DNA of 64,000 bases. Origin: JAKEFM01 sp035695825. Its GTDB lineage: Bacteria > Planctomycetota > UBA1135 > JAKEFM01. Shown in pieces: positions 48,568 through 57,653 of this stretch; positions within the stretch are counted from its first letter, which is position 1; every line of letters begins with the position of its first letter. The notes under the pieces were generated by a model. The model searched no databases. It saw only the letters and a list, made by a program, of their open reading frames with translations, and was not told the origin of the DNA. Both the position numbers and the translations under genes were made by a program. Location: assembly GCA_035695825.1 (NCBI GenBank), contig DASRRH010000001.1:124001-188000 (forward strand). The letters are read 5' to 3'.

Positions 48568-49677
48568 GTGAAAGGACCGACCATGAACGTGCGGGACTCC
48601 GCGCCCGGCCCCGAAGCGGGCGGCGCGCCGAAGAAGAAGGACCACGGGGTCCTCTACCTGGGGATCGACCTCGGCACCTCGCGCACCTCGATCGCCGCGA
48701 GCAACGGCGTGCGGGAGACCGTGGCGAGCGTCGTCGGCTACCCGAAGGACGTCGTGTCGCAGAAGCTCCTCCAGCGGGAGACCCTCTTCGGGGACGAGGC
48801 GATCGAGAACCGCCTGGCGCTGCGCTTCTACCGCCCGCTCGAGAAGGGCGTGATCAAGGGCTCGGACGGGAAGGTCCTGGCGAGCGAGGAGGCCGAGGCG
48901 AACCTCCGCGCCGCGAAGGACCTCCTCCGCCACGCGATCGGGCTCGCGCGTCCCCGTCCCGACGAGCTCGTCTACGGCGTCGTCGGCGCCCCCGCGCAGG
49001 CCTCCATCCAGAACCAGAAGATGCTCGTCGAGGCCGCGCGCGAGACGCTGGACGCCGTGATGATCTGCTCCGAGCCCTTCGCCGTGGCCTACGGGCTCGA
49101 GTGGCTCGACGACGTCCTCGTGATCGACATCGGCGCGGGGACGGTCGACCTCTGCCGCATGCACGGGACGATGCCCGAGGAAGGGGACCAGATCACGCTC
49201 CCCACGGCGGGGGACTGGGTCGACGAGCAGATCGAGGAGTTGCTGCGCGAGCGCTGCAAGGGGGCCCAGTTCAGCCGCCAGATGGTGAAGGCCCTCAAGG
49301 AGAAGCACTCGAACGTTCGGGACGAGGGGACGCCGACCGTCGTCGACCTCCCCGTCCGCGGGAAGCCGACCCCCTTCGACGTCACGGACTGCATCCGCGA
49401 GGGTTGCCGCAGGATCATCCCGCCGATCGTCGAGTCGCTCGGCGAGCTCGTCGCGAGCTTCGACCCCGAGTTCCAGGACCGCCTCCGCAACCGCGTCCTC
49501 CTCGCGGGAGGGGGGAGCCAGATCGGCGGGCTCGACCGGGCGATCGAGGAGTCGATGCGCGAGCACCTGGGCGGCGGCCGCGTGATCCGCATCGAGGAGC
49601 CGGTCTACGGCGGGGCGAACGGGGCGCTCAAGATCGCCCACGACATGCCCCCGGACTTCTGGCAGAAGTTACGGTAG
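48568..49677 (+). CDS. MamK-like bacterial actin
   Basis: 369 residues; ATG at 48568 or 48583 possible. Actin-fold motifs in order: phosphate 1 LGIDLGTSRTSIAASNG, connect 1 and phosphate 2 VIDIGAGTVDLCRM, adenosine LAGGGSQIGGLDRAIEE. Between them EPFAVAYGLEWLDDVLVIDIG and ITLPTAGDWVDEQIEELL are strikingly like magnetosome MamK, rather than MreB or ParM. It polymerises with ATP. No magnetosome genes (mamA, B, M, O) are seen. The gene order kinase-coiled coil-actin suggests a cytoskeletal module. Convergent overlap of 50 bases with the next gene. Confidence 0.86.
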   Translation: MKGPTMNVRDSAPGPEAGGAPKKKDHGVLYLGIDLGTSRTSIAASNGVRETVASVVGYPKDVVSQKLLQRETLFGDEAIENRLALRFYRPLEKGVIKGSDGKVLASEEAEANLRAAKDLLRHAIGLARPRPDELVYGVVGAPAQASIQNQKMLVEAARETLDAVMICSEPFAVAYGLEWLDDVLVIDIGAGTVDLCRMHGTMPEEGDQITLPTAGDWVDEQIEELLRERCKGAQFSRQMVKALKEKHSNVRDEGTPTVVDLPVRGKPTPFDVTDCIREGCRRIIPPIVESLGELVASFDPEFQDRLRNRVLLAGGGSQIGGLDRAIEESMREHLGGGRVIRIEEPVYGGANGALKIAHDMPPDFWQKLR

Positions 49678-51694
49678 GCAGGACGAGGCGCGCGCGCGCC
49701 TCCTGGTCGGGGAAGACCTGGACCGAGGTCGTCTCGGAGAGGGCGCCGCGCTTCTTCGCGCGGATCTCGTACGTGCCGGGGCGGAGACGCTGGGTCCGAT
49801 CGATTCCCGCCTCGTCCGCCCTCCACCGGTTCGAGTCCCACCCGTCGTCCGCGAGGGGGTGCCTGCGGAGGCACGTCATCGTGATCTCGGCGAACGGCAC
49901 GGGTCGGCCAGAGGGTTCGACGACTTCGACCTCGAGCTGGCCGTAGGCCCGCAGTTGCACGTCGAGCTCCCTTCCCGGGAGCGCCGCGATCCAGGGTTCC
50001 ACCAGGGCCTCCCCCTCTTTGGACCAGACCCGCAGGGCGTAGTGCCGCCCCGGGATGAGCTCCCCGCTCAAGAGCCGCGCCTCCTCCTGGAAGAAACTCG
50101 TGGTGTCCTCGTTCAACGGCTCGCCGTCTGGACCGGGCTCGTAGCCGAGGAGGTCGGCATGGATCGACCCCGTCGAACCACAGGCGGAGGGGGGATGGAC
50201 GACCACGGAGACGAAGGCGCGCCGCCCCGACTCGGGCGGGAGCGCGAGCTCCAGCCCCACCGTTCCCGCGAGGATTCCGGGCCGCGAGGCGAGGGCCTGG
50301 TTCGACGAGGGGAGCCCGCACCGCACGGTGTATGCGCCCGCCGGATGGAGGGGGCCGATCCGGAACGACCCGTCCCCCTCCAAGGGGGCGTCGGCTTCCC
50401 GGAACAGACACCACGGCTGCGAACGATCCGCCGAGAACGGCGATTCCCGTGGCTCTGCCGCATCCGCCGCGACCCACCCTGCTCCGACGGGTTCCCCCGA
50501 AGACCAGCGGACACTTCCCGCGATGAAAGCCCCTTCGAGGAGGCGGAGCGACGCGTGGGTCCGTGGAGACCCCTCGTCGACGTCGACGAATACCGTCTGC
50601 CCGAGGAAATGAGTTTCCGTCTGGGCGGCCAGGAGGTATCGCCCCGGTCGCGGGAGGCGAAGGAGGAATCTGCCGTCGGGCTCGCTCGTCGCGCGGAAGA
50701 GCTCGTCTTGCGGCTGGGCCGGTCCGTCTGTCCCGAGCCGTACCTCCCTGGCGACCACTTCCGTTTCGGGAACGGGTTTGCCTGCGGCATCCGCCACCGA
50801 GCCGTCGATGGCGTAGGGGCCAGCGATGCGCAGCGTCAGGAAGAGGGGCTCGCCGTCCGACCCGGACAGGGTCCAGATGTCGGTCTCCTGCTCGCCGTGC
50901 CGCGCCTGAATCGAGAAACAGTCGCTCGAGTCGATCTCCGTCCGGAACCTCCCGTCGGGGCCGCTGATCGCCTCGGGAGGGATGCGGGGGTCCTGGTGGT
51001 CGGGCAGGTGCGGCCAGTCGGGAGTCTGGAGCCTGACGCTCGCCCCGGGGAAGGGGAGGCCGCCGGAGTCGAGGACGGCGCCGATCACGGGACATCGGGG
51101 GAGGAGGACGAGGTCGGCGGCGTTCTCCGGGACAGACCAGCTCGCGAAGCCGGATGCTCCGACGCCGGGCTTCGAGGCGTAGAGGCTCACTAGGACGAAG
51201 TCGCAATTCTCCATGCTCCACGCACCTGGAAGGAGCAGGGACACGTGGCAGGATCCCGCCTCGTCCGTCGTCCAGCGGTTCTGCTCGGGAAAGGGGATGG
51301 TTTCGGTCGGGATGCAACAGCCGCCTTCGGGGCGGGGGAGAGGGCGGTCGACGAACGTGTACACGTCCGCGTCGGGGACCGGCTGGCCGTCCCAGTCGAG
51401 GACTCGGATCCGGTGGGACCACAGTCGGTCGCGGGGACAATTCGACCCCTCGCTCGCGTTACGGTCCGCCGAGAGCGCCGGCGGGGAGGGCTGGGGCGCG
51501 GTCGACCTCCATGACGCAGGGGACTCCGAATCCCGAGGGACTTGAGGCGTCCCGAGGAAGAGCGCGCGAGAGGGCTCCTCGGGCTCGCCGGGAACGGTCG
51601 GGGGCGGGGCGTTCCGTAGAAGAAACGCGAACAAGGGCCACGCCCCGACCGAGAGGGCGAGAGTCGCAAGACGCAGGGCCCGTCGCGCAGGCAT
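49628..51694 (-). CDS. Large envelope protein with carboxypeptidase-regulatory (Cna-B-like) repeats
   Basis: 688 residues, ATG at 51694 (a GTG 12 bases earlier is possible). N-terminal hydrophobic segment (LRLATLALSVGAWPLFAFLL) serves as signal anchor, followed by a Pro/Ser-rich linker. Beta-sandwich modules begin at IRVLDWDGQPVPDADVYTF (about 95), PVIGAVLDSGGLPFPGASVRL (about 200), AIDGSVADAAGKPVPETEVV (about 290) and FIAGSVRWSSGEPVGAGWVA (about 385), with two more less clear ones at the C-terminus. It is similar in layout to the 572-residue protein at 21292-23010. The 3' end overlaps the MamK-like gene by 50 bases in the opposite direction. Confidence 0.76.
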   Translation of the reverse strand: MPARRALRLATLALSVGAWPLFAFLLRNAPPPTVPGEPEEPSRALFLGTPQVPRDSESPASWRSTAPQPSPPALSADRNASEGSNCPRDRLWSHRIRVLDWDGQPVPDADVYTFVDRPLPRPEGGCCIPTETIPFPEQNRWTTDEAGSCHVSLLLPGAWSMENCDFVLVSLYASKPGVGASGFASWSVPENAADLVLLPRCPVIGAVLDSGGLPFPGASVRLQTPDWPHLPDHQDPRIPPEAISGPDGRFRTEIDSSDCFSIQARHGEQETDIWTLSGSDGEPLFLTLRIAGPYAIDGSVADAAGKPVPETEVVAREVRLGTDGPAQPQDELFRATSEPDGRFLLRLPRPGRYLLAAQTETHFLGQTVFVDVDEGSPRTHASLRLLEGAFIAGSVRWSSGEPVGAGWVAADAAEPRESPFSADRSQPWCLFREADAPLEGDGSFRIGPLHPAGAYTVRCGLPSSNQALASRPGILAGTVGLELALPPESGRRAFVSVVVHPPSACGSTGSIHADLLGYEPGPDGEPLNEDTTSFFQEEARLLSGELIPGRHYALRVWSKEGEALVEPWIAALPGRELDVQLRAYGQLEVEVVEPSGRPVPFAEITMTCLRRHPLADDGWDSNRWRADEAGIDRTQRLRPGTYEIRAKKRGALSETTSVQVFPDQEARARLVLPTVTSARSPGACRGRS

Positions 51695-51857
51695 GGCCCT
51701 ACGCACTCAAGTCCAGTGCCGGGAATCCGAAAGATCGCCGCATCCCCCTTCCAGATTCCCGAGCGGTCGCCGGCCCGCGGGCGCGCTCCGTTCCGAGCCC
51801 GCGGCGCTTGCCCGGACGAACCTCGGTTTCCCGCCCGCGGTCTCCTCGATGCACTTG

Positions 51858-53033
51858 TCAAGCGGCGGGGCTGGCGGCCGTCGCGGGAGCGGCGGCCGCA
51901 GCCGGTGCAGTCGCGCCCATGGCGCTGCCCTTCTCCCCGACGTCTGCCCCGGCGAAACGACCCACGTGGGTCGCGCGTCCGATCTCGCGTCCCGTCCGCC
52001 CGAACCACCGCAGCCTCCCAGCCTTCCCCCGCACGCTCCGCAGGCTCCCCTCGTGCACGAGCGAGTGGTGGCGGCAGCAAAGCGTCGCCAGGTTCCCGGC
52101 CTCGTTCGACCCTCCCGCGGCCCTGGGCACGAGATGGTGCACCTCGAGCCAGAGCCGGTTCGTGCACCCCGACACGACGCAGCGGTACCCGTCCCGGAGG
52201 AGGACAGCCCGCCTCAGCTTCGGCGGAATGGCCTTGCTCGCCTTCCCCCCCGAGCCCAACGGCACCGTCTCCGCATCGCACGAGGCCCGCGCCTCGAGAG
52301 TGGGGGGCGCGACCGGTCCGTCCCCGCCCACCGTCGCTCCTCCACACGCCTCGCACCGGTAGAGGACGACCTGGAAGTGGGGCTCTCCCGTCCGGTCCTC
52401 CCTCCCGACCTCCCGGTCGCCCTCCTCCGTCTCGACCCCCTCGAGCGTCTGCTCCGTCATGTAGACGAGCGCCTCCTCGAGCGAGCCCCCTCCCGTCGCC
52501 CGCAGCGCCGCCCGGAGGGCCTCCTCGAAGGCCGCCTTGATCTCGGGCCGCACCCGGAGGACTAGAGGCACCGACTCCACGCCGACGCATTCCCCCGCCC
52601 GCCGCTCGCGGGCCTTCGCCGGGGAATCCCCGAAGCACGCCCGGGCCACGAGCCGCTCGACCCCCCGTCAGGAGAGCCGCGAGGCCTCCTCGATCCACTG
52701 CGCCTCGCTCTCCGGGGTCGCGACCCGGCAGATCTCCCGCACCGAGGACCAAAGCAAGGCGGCCGAGGCGTACGCCTTGGAGAGGAGGGGGAGGGTCTCG
52801 AGGGCCTCGGCGACCCGCAAGAGCTCGCGCGTCTGTCGGCCCGTCAGGTCCGCCGCGTCGCGGGCGTAGTGGCGGATCGAGGCGTAGCCGAAGGCCTCGA
52901 AGAGGCGGCGATCGTTCACCTCCTTCAGATAGAAGGCCAGCGCCCGCTCGGCCGTGCGCCGCGCGCGGTGGGCCTGGCGGAGCCGGGCGTCGACCTCCTC
53001 GGGGGAGAGGTTGCGATCGAGGGGGATGAGCAT
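51858..53033 (-). pseudogene. HNH endonuclease-domain gene interrupted by one in-frame TGA
   Basis: Two reading frames in the same phase, 52668-53033 (121 residues) and 51858-52649, are separated only by TGA at 52670-52668. Together they make one typical ~390-residue HNH protein: N-terminal helical domain (PLDRNLSPEEVDARLRQAHR, EVNDRRLFEAFGYASIRHYA, DLTGRQTRELLRVAEALE, ATPESEAQWIEEASRLS) and, after the stop, RGVERLVARACFGDSP, RPEIKAAFEEAL and the zinc/HNH part (CEACGG, LRDGYRCVVSGC, LEVHHLVPRAAGGSNEAGNL, CRHHSLVHEG). Intact homologues read straight through LS-N-R. A single nonsense change (such as CGA to TGA) is the simplest explanation. The second half can start at ATG 52649 and carries the entire nuclease domain. 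Confidence 0.82.
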
Positions 53034-53091
53034 GGGCGTCTCCTTCCTTCCATGCGGCGCATCCGGGGCTGCGCGCCGAGACCGTGCGACA

Positions 53092-53123
53092 TCTATAGCT
53101 CATGCCCTTTCGCCAAATGCGAA
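53092..53123 (-). promoter_or_regulatory. Promoter/operator of the HNH gene
   Basis: Minus-strand TATAGA at 53097-53092 is a -10 candidate, and an inverted repeat TTCGC-N5-GCGAA (53109-53123) lies 12 bases upstream of it, in a patch much richer in A/T than its surroundings. The ribosome site GGAAGGAGAC precedes ATG 53033. The rest of the 53034-53307 gap has nothing recognisable. Confidence 0.45.
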
Positions 53124-53307
53124 TTCGTATTCCGAACTCCTAGGACCTCCCCGACTTGCGCGGGGGACTTGACAGCATTCTCCGGCGGGAGGCGCGCGCC
53201 GCGCGCCCGGGAACGGAGGTCGCGCCCGGATCGATCCCGCGCGACCGCCTTCGTTCCCGCGCCCGTCTCCCGGCACGCCGCACCGTTCGGGGACGCCTTC
53301 CGGCGAC

Positions 53308-54066
53308 CTAGAAGGCGAAGGTGAGCTGGTTTTCGGGCCGCGCGCCGCGGCTCGGCGGGGGCGGCGTGGTGCGGCCACTCGCAGACTCGCGGACCGCCCT
53401 CGCCTCGCGGAGGAGCCGGCGGAGGTTCGCCTTCTCCCATGCCTCCCAGCGCGCGCGCTCGGGGTACGCCCGCTCCCGCCGACGAAACTCCCCGTGGTGG
53501 TGGCGGCGGTGTCCGTCGCGGCCCCGCATGGGGGGGAGCGCCGCGTGGAGCATCTCGTGGAACAGGATGTAGGCGACGAACCCCTCGGGGACGAAGGGAC
53601 GGTCGAGGGCGGGGTGGACCCGGATCACCCGCCCGACGGGGTCGTAGGATCCGAACTTGATCGAGCGCGGGGCGCGCGACCGCCCCGGCCTCGCCCACGA
53701 GACGGCGCAGTCGAGCCCTCCGTCGAAGTGCTCCCGCCGGAGGCGTTCGTAGATCCCACCCAGGTCGTGGACGGCCCCGCGCGCGGAGGACGCGGGGGGG
53801 GGAGGCGGGAACCGGCGGGGGAGGTTCTCCTCGACGAACCGGTCGATCGCCGCCGCGCGGCGCTTCCCGCCGCTGCGGAGCCAGAGAGCCGTGGCCTCGA
53901 GCACCTCGGAGGGCGCGTCGAGGAAGATCCGGTGGAGGCGCACGCCGAAGGAGCCGCCGGGCCGAGGGATCGATCGGAGGACGGTCGAGCGGTTGTCCGT
54001 GACCGTGAGATCGACCCGTCCCTCGAGGCGGGTCTCGAAGATCCGGCGCAACGCGGCGAGGTCCAA
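53308..54066 (-). CDS. SprT/M48-like metalloprotease-fold protein
   Basis: 252 residues from TTG 54066; a better start was not found. The zinc-binding HExxH is in AYILFHEMLHAALPPM (about residues 165-180), with a third His in GHRRHHHGEFRRRERAY, as in SprT/WLM-type and other gluzincin-like proteins. The N-terminal half resembles the same family (LRRIFETRLEGRVDLTVTDN, FLDAPSEVLEATALWLRSG). The C-terminus after residue 220 is Pro/Arg-rich. It may process proteins or cell-wall-linked substrates, and location cannot be told. The 47-base gap to the upstream glycosyltransferase gene suggests the same transcript. Confidence 0.75.
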   Translation of the reverse strand: MDLAALRRIFETRLEGRVDLTVTDNRSTVLRSIPRPGGSFGVRLHRIFLDAPSEVLEATALWLRSGGKRRAAAIDRFVEENLPRRFPPPPPASSARGAVHDLGGIYERLRREHFDGGLDCAVSWARPGRSRAPRSIKFGSYDPVGRVIRVHPALDRPFVPEGFVAYILFHEMLHAALPPMRGRDGHRRHHHGEFRRRERAYPERARWEAWEKANLRRLLREARAVRESASGRTTPPPPSRGARPENQLTFAF

Positions 54067-54113
54067 GGCGGCCGCAACTTCTGCCCGCGGGCGCCCGCGC
54101 GCGCAAGTCCGCC

Positions 54114-55337
54114 CTAGCGCGACACCCCCCGGTAGACGTCGTCGACCGCTTCGACGTGCCTGTCGAAGTCGGTCGCGGGAGCGCGGACGCGCGCGCGGAC
54201 CGTCTCGAGGCGGCCGGGGTCCTCGAAAACCTCGTCGAGGAGACGCGCGATCGCGCCGACGTCCCCGCGCGGGAGCACGAATCCCCCCTCGCCGATCCGC
54301 TCCCGCATCGCGCCGAGGTCGGGGACGGCGGCGGGGAAGCCGAGCTGCAGCGCCTCGTCGAGGACGAATCCGTAGGTCTCCGCCGCGAGCGTCGGGAAGA
54401 CGGCGAGGTCCGCGTCGAAGCGCTCGAGGTCGGCGACCTCGTAGGGCCCGCGGAACTCGACGGCGAGCCCCTCGGCGAGCGCGCGCAGGCGCTTCTCGTA
54501 CTCGGGGTAGACGACGAGGCCGAAGAAGGTGACGCGGATCGCCGCGCGCGCGTGCGCGCGCCGGACCGCCTCGAGGAGGAGGTGCTGCCCCTTGAGATGG
54601 AACAGGTGGCCGAAGGAGACGACCCGGAGGGGGTCCCCCGGGGCGCGCGGCCGGTGCGGGGCGCGCCGCAGGCGCTTCACCGGACCGAGGGGAAGGACCT
54701 GGAAGTCGGAGAGGGGCCGGCTGGTGACGCGCGCGAGGATCGAGGCCTGGGCGGCCGAAAGCGCGATCCGGGCGCGCGCGAGGGCGAGCTCGCGGAGGAG
54801 GTCCTCGCGCACTCGCTCGATCTCCGCGACCGCCGCCTCCGGGCTCATCCCCGAGGGCGTCCCGACGCAGGGGTGGCAGTTCTCGACCGCGAGCGGGAGG
54901 GTGCAGAAGGAGTCGTCCGCCTTGACCCGGTGGCAGATCAGGCAGGTCGAGGAGAAGTCGTGGAGCGTGAGGACCGCGGGGACGCCCGCGGCCGCCGCGC
55001 GCGCGACGAGGTCGCGCGAGAGTCGGAGCCAGTGATGGACGTGGACGAGGTCGGGCCTCTCCCGCCCGAGGAGCTCCGTGAAGAGGCGGCCGGCGGGCTC
55101 CGAGAAGGAGCGCTCCCAGGTCTCGTAGTAGGCGTCGGGGCGGTGGATCCGGATCACGCGGAGGGCGTTCCACCGGCTCTCGCTCGTCTGCGGGGGGCTC
55201 CGGCTCTCGAGCGCCCCCGAGACGACGACGACGTCCACGCCGCGGGCGGCGAGGCCCTCCGAGAGGCGCTCGACGTAGGACTCCGTGCCCCCGCGGCAGT
55301 CGGGGGGGAAGCCGTGGACGACCTCGAGGACCTTCAC
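54114..55337 (-). CDS. Glycosyltransferase family 4 (GT-B)
   Basis: 407 residues, GTG at 55337 (overlaps the previous stop, GTGA). N-terminal GT4 motif VVHGFPPDCRGGTESYVERL, then LVHVHHWLRLSRDLVARAA. The cysteine-rich stretch LICHRVKADDSFCTLPLAVE with NCHPC is often seen in GT4 enzymes of polysaccharide clusters. The C-terminal half has FGHLFHLKGQHLLLEA and the nucleotide-binding ExxxxxxxE in AETYGFVLDEALQLGFP. It transfers a sugar from an NDP-donor, whose identity is unknown. It sits directly after a nucleotidyltransferase in an operon with cupin and cyclase genes, consistent with NDP-activated sugar or cyclitol use. Confidence 0.87.
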   Translation of the reverse strand: MKVLEVVHGFPPDCRGGTESYVERLSEGLAARGVDVVVVSGALESRSPPQTSESRWNALRVIRIHRPDAYYETWERSFSEPAGRLFTELLGRERPDLVHVHHWLRLSRDLVARAAAAGVPAVLTLHDFSSTCLICHRVKADDSFCTLPLAVENCHPCVGTPSGMSPEAAVAEIERVREDLLRELALARARIALSAAQASILARVTSRPLSDFQVLPLGPVKRLRRAPHRPRAPGDPLRVVSFGHLFHLKGQHLLLEAVRRAHARAAIRVTFFGLVVYPEYEKRLRALAEGLAVEFRGPYEVADLERFDADLAVFPTLAAETYGFVLDEALQLGFPAAVPDLGAMRERIGEGGFVLPRGDVGAIARLLDEVFEDPGRLETVRARVRAPATDFDRHVEAVDDVYRGVSR

Positions 55338-56041
55338 GCGGGGAGGCCGAGGAGGGAGGGGTCGCGCTGCGCCTGCTCCGAGGCGGTCGCGAGGTCCTCG
55401 AGCGTGTTCACGTCGATCCAGAATGCGTCGTCGCGGTGCGCGAGGACGAGGAGGCGCCCGGAGATCGCCCGGCGGACGAGGTCGGGGAAGTCGGCGCGCT
55501 CGCCGGAGCGCAGGAGCGCGAGGGCGCGCGGCTCGAGGAGGTAGACCCCGCTCGAGATCGCGAAGCGCTTCGCCGGCTTCTCGAGGTACTCGGTCACGCG
55601 CCCCCCTTCGTCGGCGAGGACCTCCCCCAAGGTCAAGCGCACTCTCTCCTCGTGCGTGGCGATCGTCAGGTCGGCCCCCCGGAGGCGGTGCGCGCGCAGC
55701 ATCGCGGCGAAGTCGAGGGCCGTCACGAGGTCGCCGTTCGCGACGAGGGTCGTGCCCTCTCCGGGGGGGAGGAGGCGGAGGCCCCCGATCGTGCCGAGGG
55801 GGGAGGGCTCCCGCACGACCTCCACGGGGACGGGGAGGGCCGCGGCGGCGAAGTGGCGCTCGAGGGCCTCCGCGAGGTGGTGGGCGAGGAGGAAGACCTC
55901 CCGCGCGCCCGCCGCGGCGAGCCGGCGGACGAGGCCCTCGGCGATCGGGACGCCGCGGACGCGGAGGAGGCACTTCGGCGTCTTCTCGGTTGCGGGGGCG
56001 AGGCGCATCCCCCGTCCCCCGGCGACGAGGACGCCTCTCAC
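55334..56041 (-). CDS. Sugar-phosphate nucleotidyltransferase
   Basis: 235 residues, GTG at 56041. It activates a sugar-1-phosphate (or similar phosphate) to NDP-sugar. Signature VLVAGGRGMRLAPATEKTPK at the N-terminus, LLRVRGVPIAEGLVRRLA, then a metal-binding region VANGDLVTALDFAAML and the EYLEKPAKRFAISSGVYLLE segment. The length of ~235 fits HddC/RmlA-like heptose or mannose nucleotidyltransferases without left-handed beta-helix. Ends at GTGA overlap with the glycosyltransferase, and starts in GTGA overlap with the cupin gene. Confidence 0.88.
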   Translation of the reverse strand: MRGVLVAGGRGMRLAPATEKTPKCLLRVRGVPIAEGLVRRLAAAGAREVFLLAHHLAEALERHFAAAALPVPVEVVREPSPLGTIGGLRLLPPGEGTTLVANGDLVTALDFAAMLRAHRLRGADLTIATHEERVRLTLGEVLADEGGRVTEYLEKPAKRFAISSGVYLLEPRALALLRSGERADFPDLVRRAISGRLLVLAHRDDAFWIDVNTLEDLATASEQAQRDPSLLGLPA

Positions 56042-56424
56042 CTCGCGCGATCCTCGGGATCGACGTCCGAGCCCGGGAGCCGGACCTCGACGACGAAGAT
56101 CTTGAGGTCGACGGCCCCGGTGTTCCGCAGGCCGTGGAGCCCGCCCGCCCGGTTCAGAACGACGGCGCCGGGGCCGACGGGGAAGCGGGACTCGTCGAGC
56201 GTCATCTCCCCCTCCCCATCGAGGACGAGGTAGATCTCCTCGTTCTCCCCGTGGCGGTGCTCCCCGATCGAGGTTCCCGGCGGGAGGACGGCGTAGTCGA
56301 CGAAGGAGATCGGGGCGCGGAACTCGGTGCGGCGGAAGAGGCGGGCGACGCCGATCTCCCCCTCCCCCCCATGCGCGACGGCGCGGCGAAGCGTCTCCGT
56401 CGCGAGGCGCTTCACCCGGCTCAA
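56038..56424 (-). CDS. Small cupin-domain protein
   Basis: 128 residues from TTG 56424 (TTGA overlap with the cyclase gene; GTG 56415 is the alternative). Single cupin: ISFVDYAVLPPGTSIGEHRH, then EEIYLVLDGEGEM and GGLHGLRNTG. The two histidines in GEHRHGENEE and the Glu and His of the second motif can bind a metal. Such cupins act as sugar or keto-acid isomerases/epimerases, or bind small molecules. The gene order (cyclase, cupin, nucleotidyltransferase, glycosyltransferase) suggests it modifies the cyclase product. Confidence 0.8.
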   Translation of the reverse strand: MSRVKRLATETLRRAVAHGGEGEIGVARLFRRTEFRAPISFVDYAVLPPGTSIGEHRHGENEEIYLVLDGEGEMTLDESRFPVGPGAVVLNRAGGLHGLRNTGAVDLKIFVVEVRLPGSDVDPEDRAR

Positions 56425-57533
56425 CGCCTCCCCCTTCCTCGGCGGGCCGCGAGCGCGGAGCCGAGCTCCGCGTCCTTCACGTCCTCGAGGATCGTCACGC
56501 GCCCGATGCCGGCCGGCACGACGAAGAGGAGGCGCCCTCCCCGGACCATCCGGATCGACCGGAGGCGGCGGAGGAGGCTCGGGACCTCGAGGCGGGCGAG
56601 GTGCGTCGGGAGGCGGTACGCCTCGAGGAGCGAGAGGATCCGCTCCGCGTCCGCCGCGGCGACCAGGCCCCTTCGCCGGGCGAGCTCGGTCGTCGTCGCG
56701 ATGCCGAACGCGACCGCCTCCCCATGCCGGATGCCTCGGTAGTGGCGGTCCGTCTCGAGGGCGTGGGCGATCGCGTGACCGAGGTTCAGCGCGCGCCGGA
56801 GGTCCGCCTCGTAGGGGTCGGCCTCGACGAGGCGCATCTTCACCCGCGCGGCCTCCCCGATCGTCCAGGCGAGAGCGTCGGCGTCGCGTCCGAGGAGGGC
56901 CTCCCGGTCTCCCTCGATCCTCTCGAAGAGCGGCCGGCTCCCGAGGATCGCGACCTTGATCCCCTCGCCGAAGCCGGCCCGGAGATCCCGGGGGGGGAGG
57001 GTGCGCAGGAGCGAGGGATCGATGAGGACCGCGCGCGGCTGGTGGAAGGCGCCGATCAGGTTCTTCGCCTCCGGCGTGTTCACGGCGACCTTGCCGCCGA
57101 GGGCGGCGTCGAGTTGCGCGACGAGGGTCGTCGGGAGGTTCACGTAGGGGACCCCCCGCATGTAGGCCGACGCGGCGAAGCCGCCGAGGTCGCAGATCAC
57201 CCCCCCTCCGAGGCAGAGGAGCGTCGTCCGGCGGTCGACGCCGAGGCGGTGCATGCGCGCGAGGACCCGCTCCAGGGTCGGGAGGCTCTTCGAGCGCTCC
57301 CCCGGGGGGACCGCGACCACGCGCGCGTCGAGCCCCGCCCGCGCGAGGCTGCGGAGGAGGGGGCGGGCGTGGAGCGCCTCCACGCGCGAATCGGTGAGGA
57401 CGGCGACGCGGGAAACGGCGAGGCCGTTGCGCAGCGCCTCGCCGACCCGCTCGAGGAGCCCCTCCCCGATCTCGACCGGATAGCGCTCCGTCCGCCGGAT
57501 CCGGACGACGAATCGCGATGCCCTTGACGCCAT
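56421..57533 (-). CDS. aroB: 3-dehydroquinate synthase-like sugar phosphate cyclase
   Basis: 370 residues, ATG at 57533. NAD+- and zinc-dependent cyclase fold: VVAVPPGERSKSLPTLERVL, CLGGGVICDLGGFAASAYMR, NLPTTLVAQLDAALGGKVAV and KNLIGAFHQPRAVLIDP. Catalytic/zinc residues of DHQ synthase are retained: Glu in GFGEGIKVAI, Lys/Arg/Asn/His in VKMRLVEADPYE through RRALNLGHAIAHALE, and His in RHGEAVAFG. Only the usual GHT is GHA. It may be the housekeeping AroB, or a related cyclase of cyclitol or aminoshikimate synthesis (as RifG). Position in a sugar-nucleotide/glycosyltransferase operon and opposite to ROK and DegT genes favours a secondary pathway, but the retained residues leave AroB possible. 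Confidence 0.85.
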   Translation of the reverse strand: MASRASRFVVRIRRTERYPVEIGEGLLERVGEALRNGLAVSRVAVLTDSRVEALHARPLLRSLARAGLDARVVAVPPGERSKSLPTLERVLARMHRLGVDRRTTLLCLGGGVICDLGGFAASAYMRGVPYVNLPTTLVAQLDAALGGKVAVNTPEAKNLIGAFHQPRAVLIDPSLLRTLPPRDLRAGFGEGIKVAILGSRPLFERIEGDREALLGRDADALAWTIGEAARVKMRLVEADPYEADLRRALNLGHAIAHALETDRHYRGIRHGEAVAFGIATTTELARRRGLVAAADAERILSLLEAYRLPTHLARLEVPSLLRRLRSIRMVRGGRLLFVVPAGIGRVTILEDVKDAELGSALAARRGRGRR

Positions 57534-57576
57534 GGCTGCCGCTTCCCCTCCTCGCGTCCGCGGAGCAGGGGCGGAC

Positions 57577-57582
57577 TATGAT
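57577..57582 (+). promoter_or_regulatory. -10 candidate (TATGAT) in the 120-base divergent gap
   Basis: TATGAT on the plus strand 71 bases before the ROK gene. The gap 57534-57653 must hold both divergent operon promoters; no operator-like repeat was found. Confidence 0.35.
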
Positions 57583-57653
57583 GGGGGCCCCGGCCGAAGG
57601 CAATCGCGGAGCCGGGCCGCGTCCGGATCGCCGCGGTCCCGGAGAAGGCGGGC

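Noticed and set aside
48568..49677. Magnetosome gene island
   Set aside because: Only the MamK-like actin is present; no other mam gene is recognisable in the window.
49825..49845. CCGGTTCGAGTCCC, like a tRNA T-arm
   Set aside because: It is inside the minus-strand Cna-B-like gene, with no cloverleaf partner on either strand.
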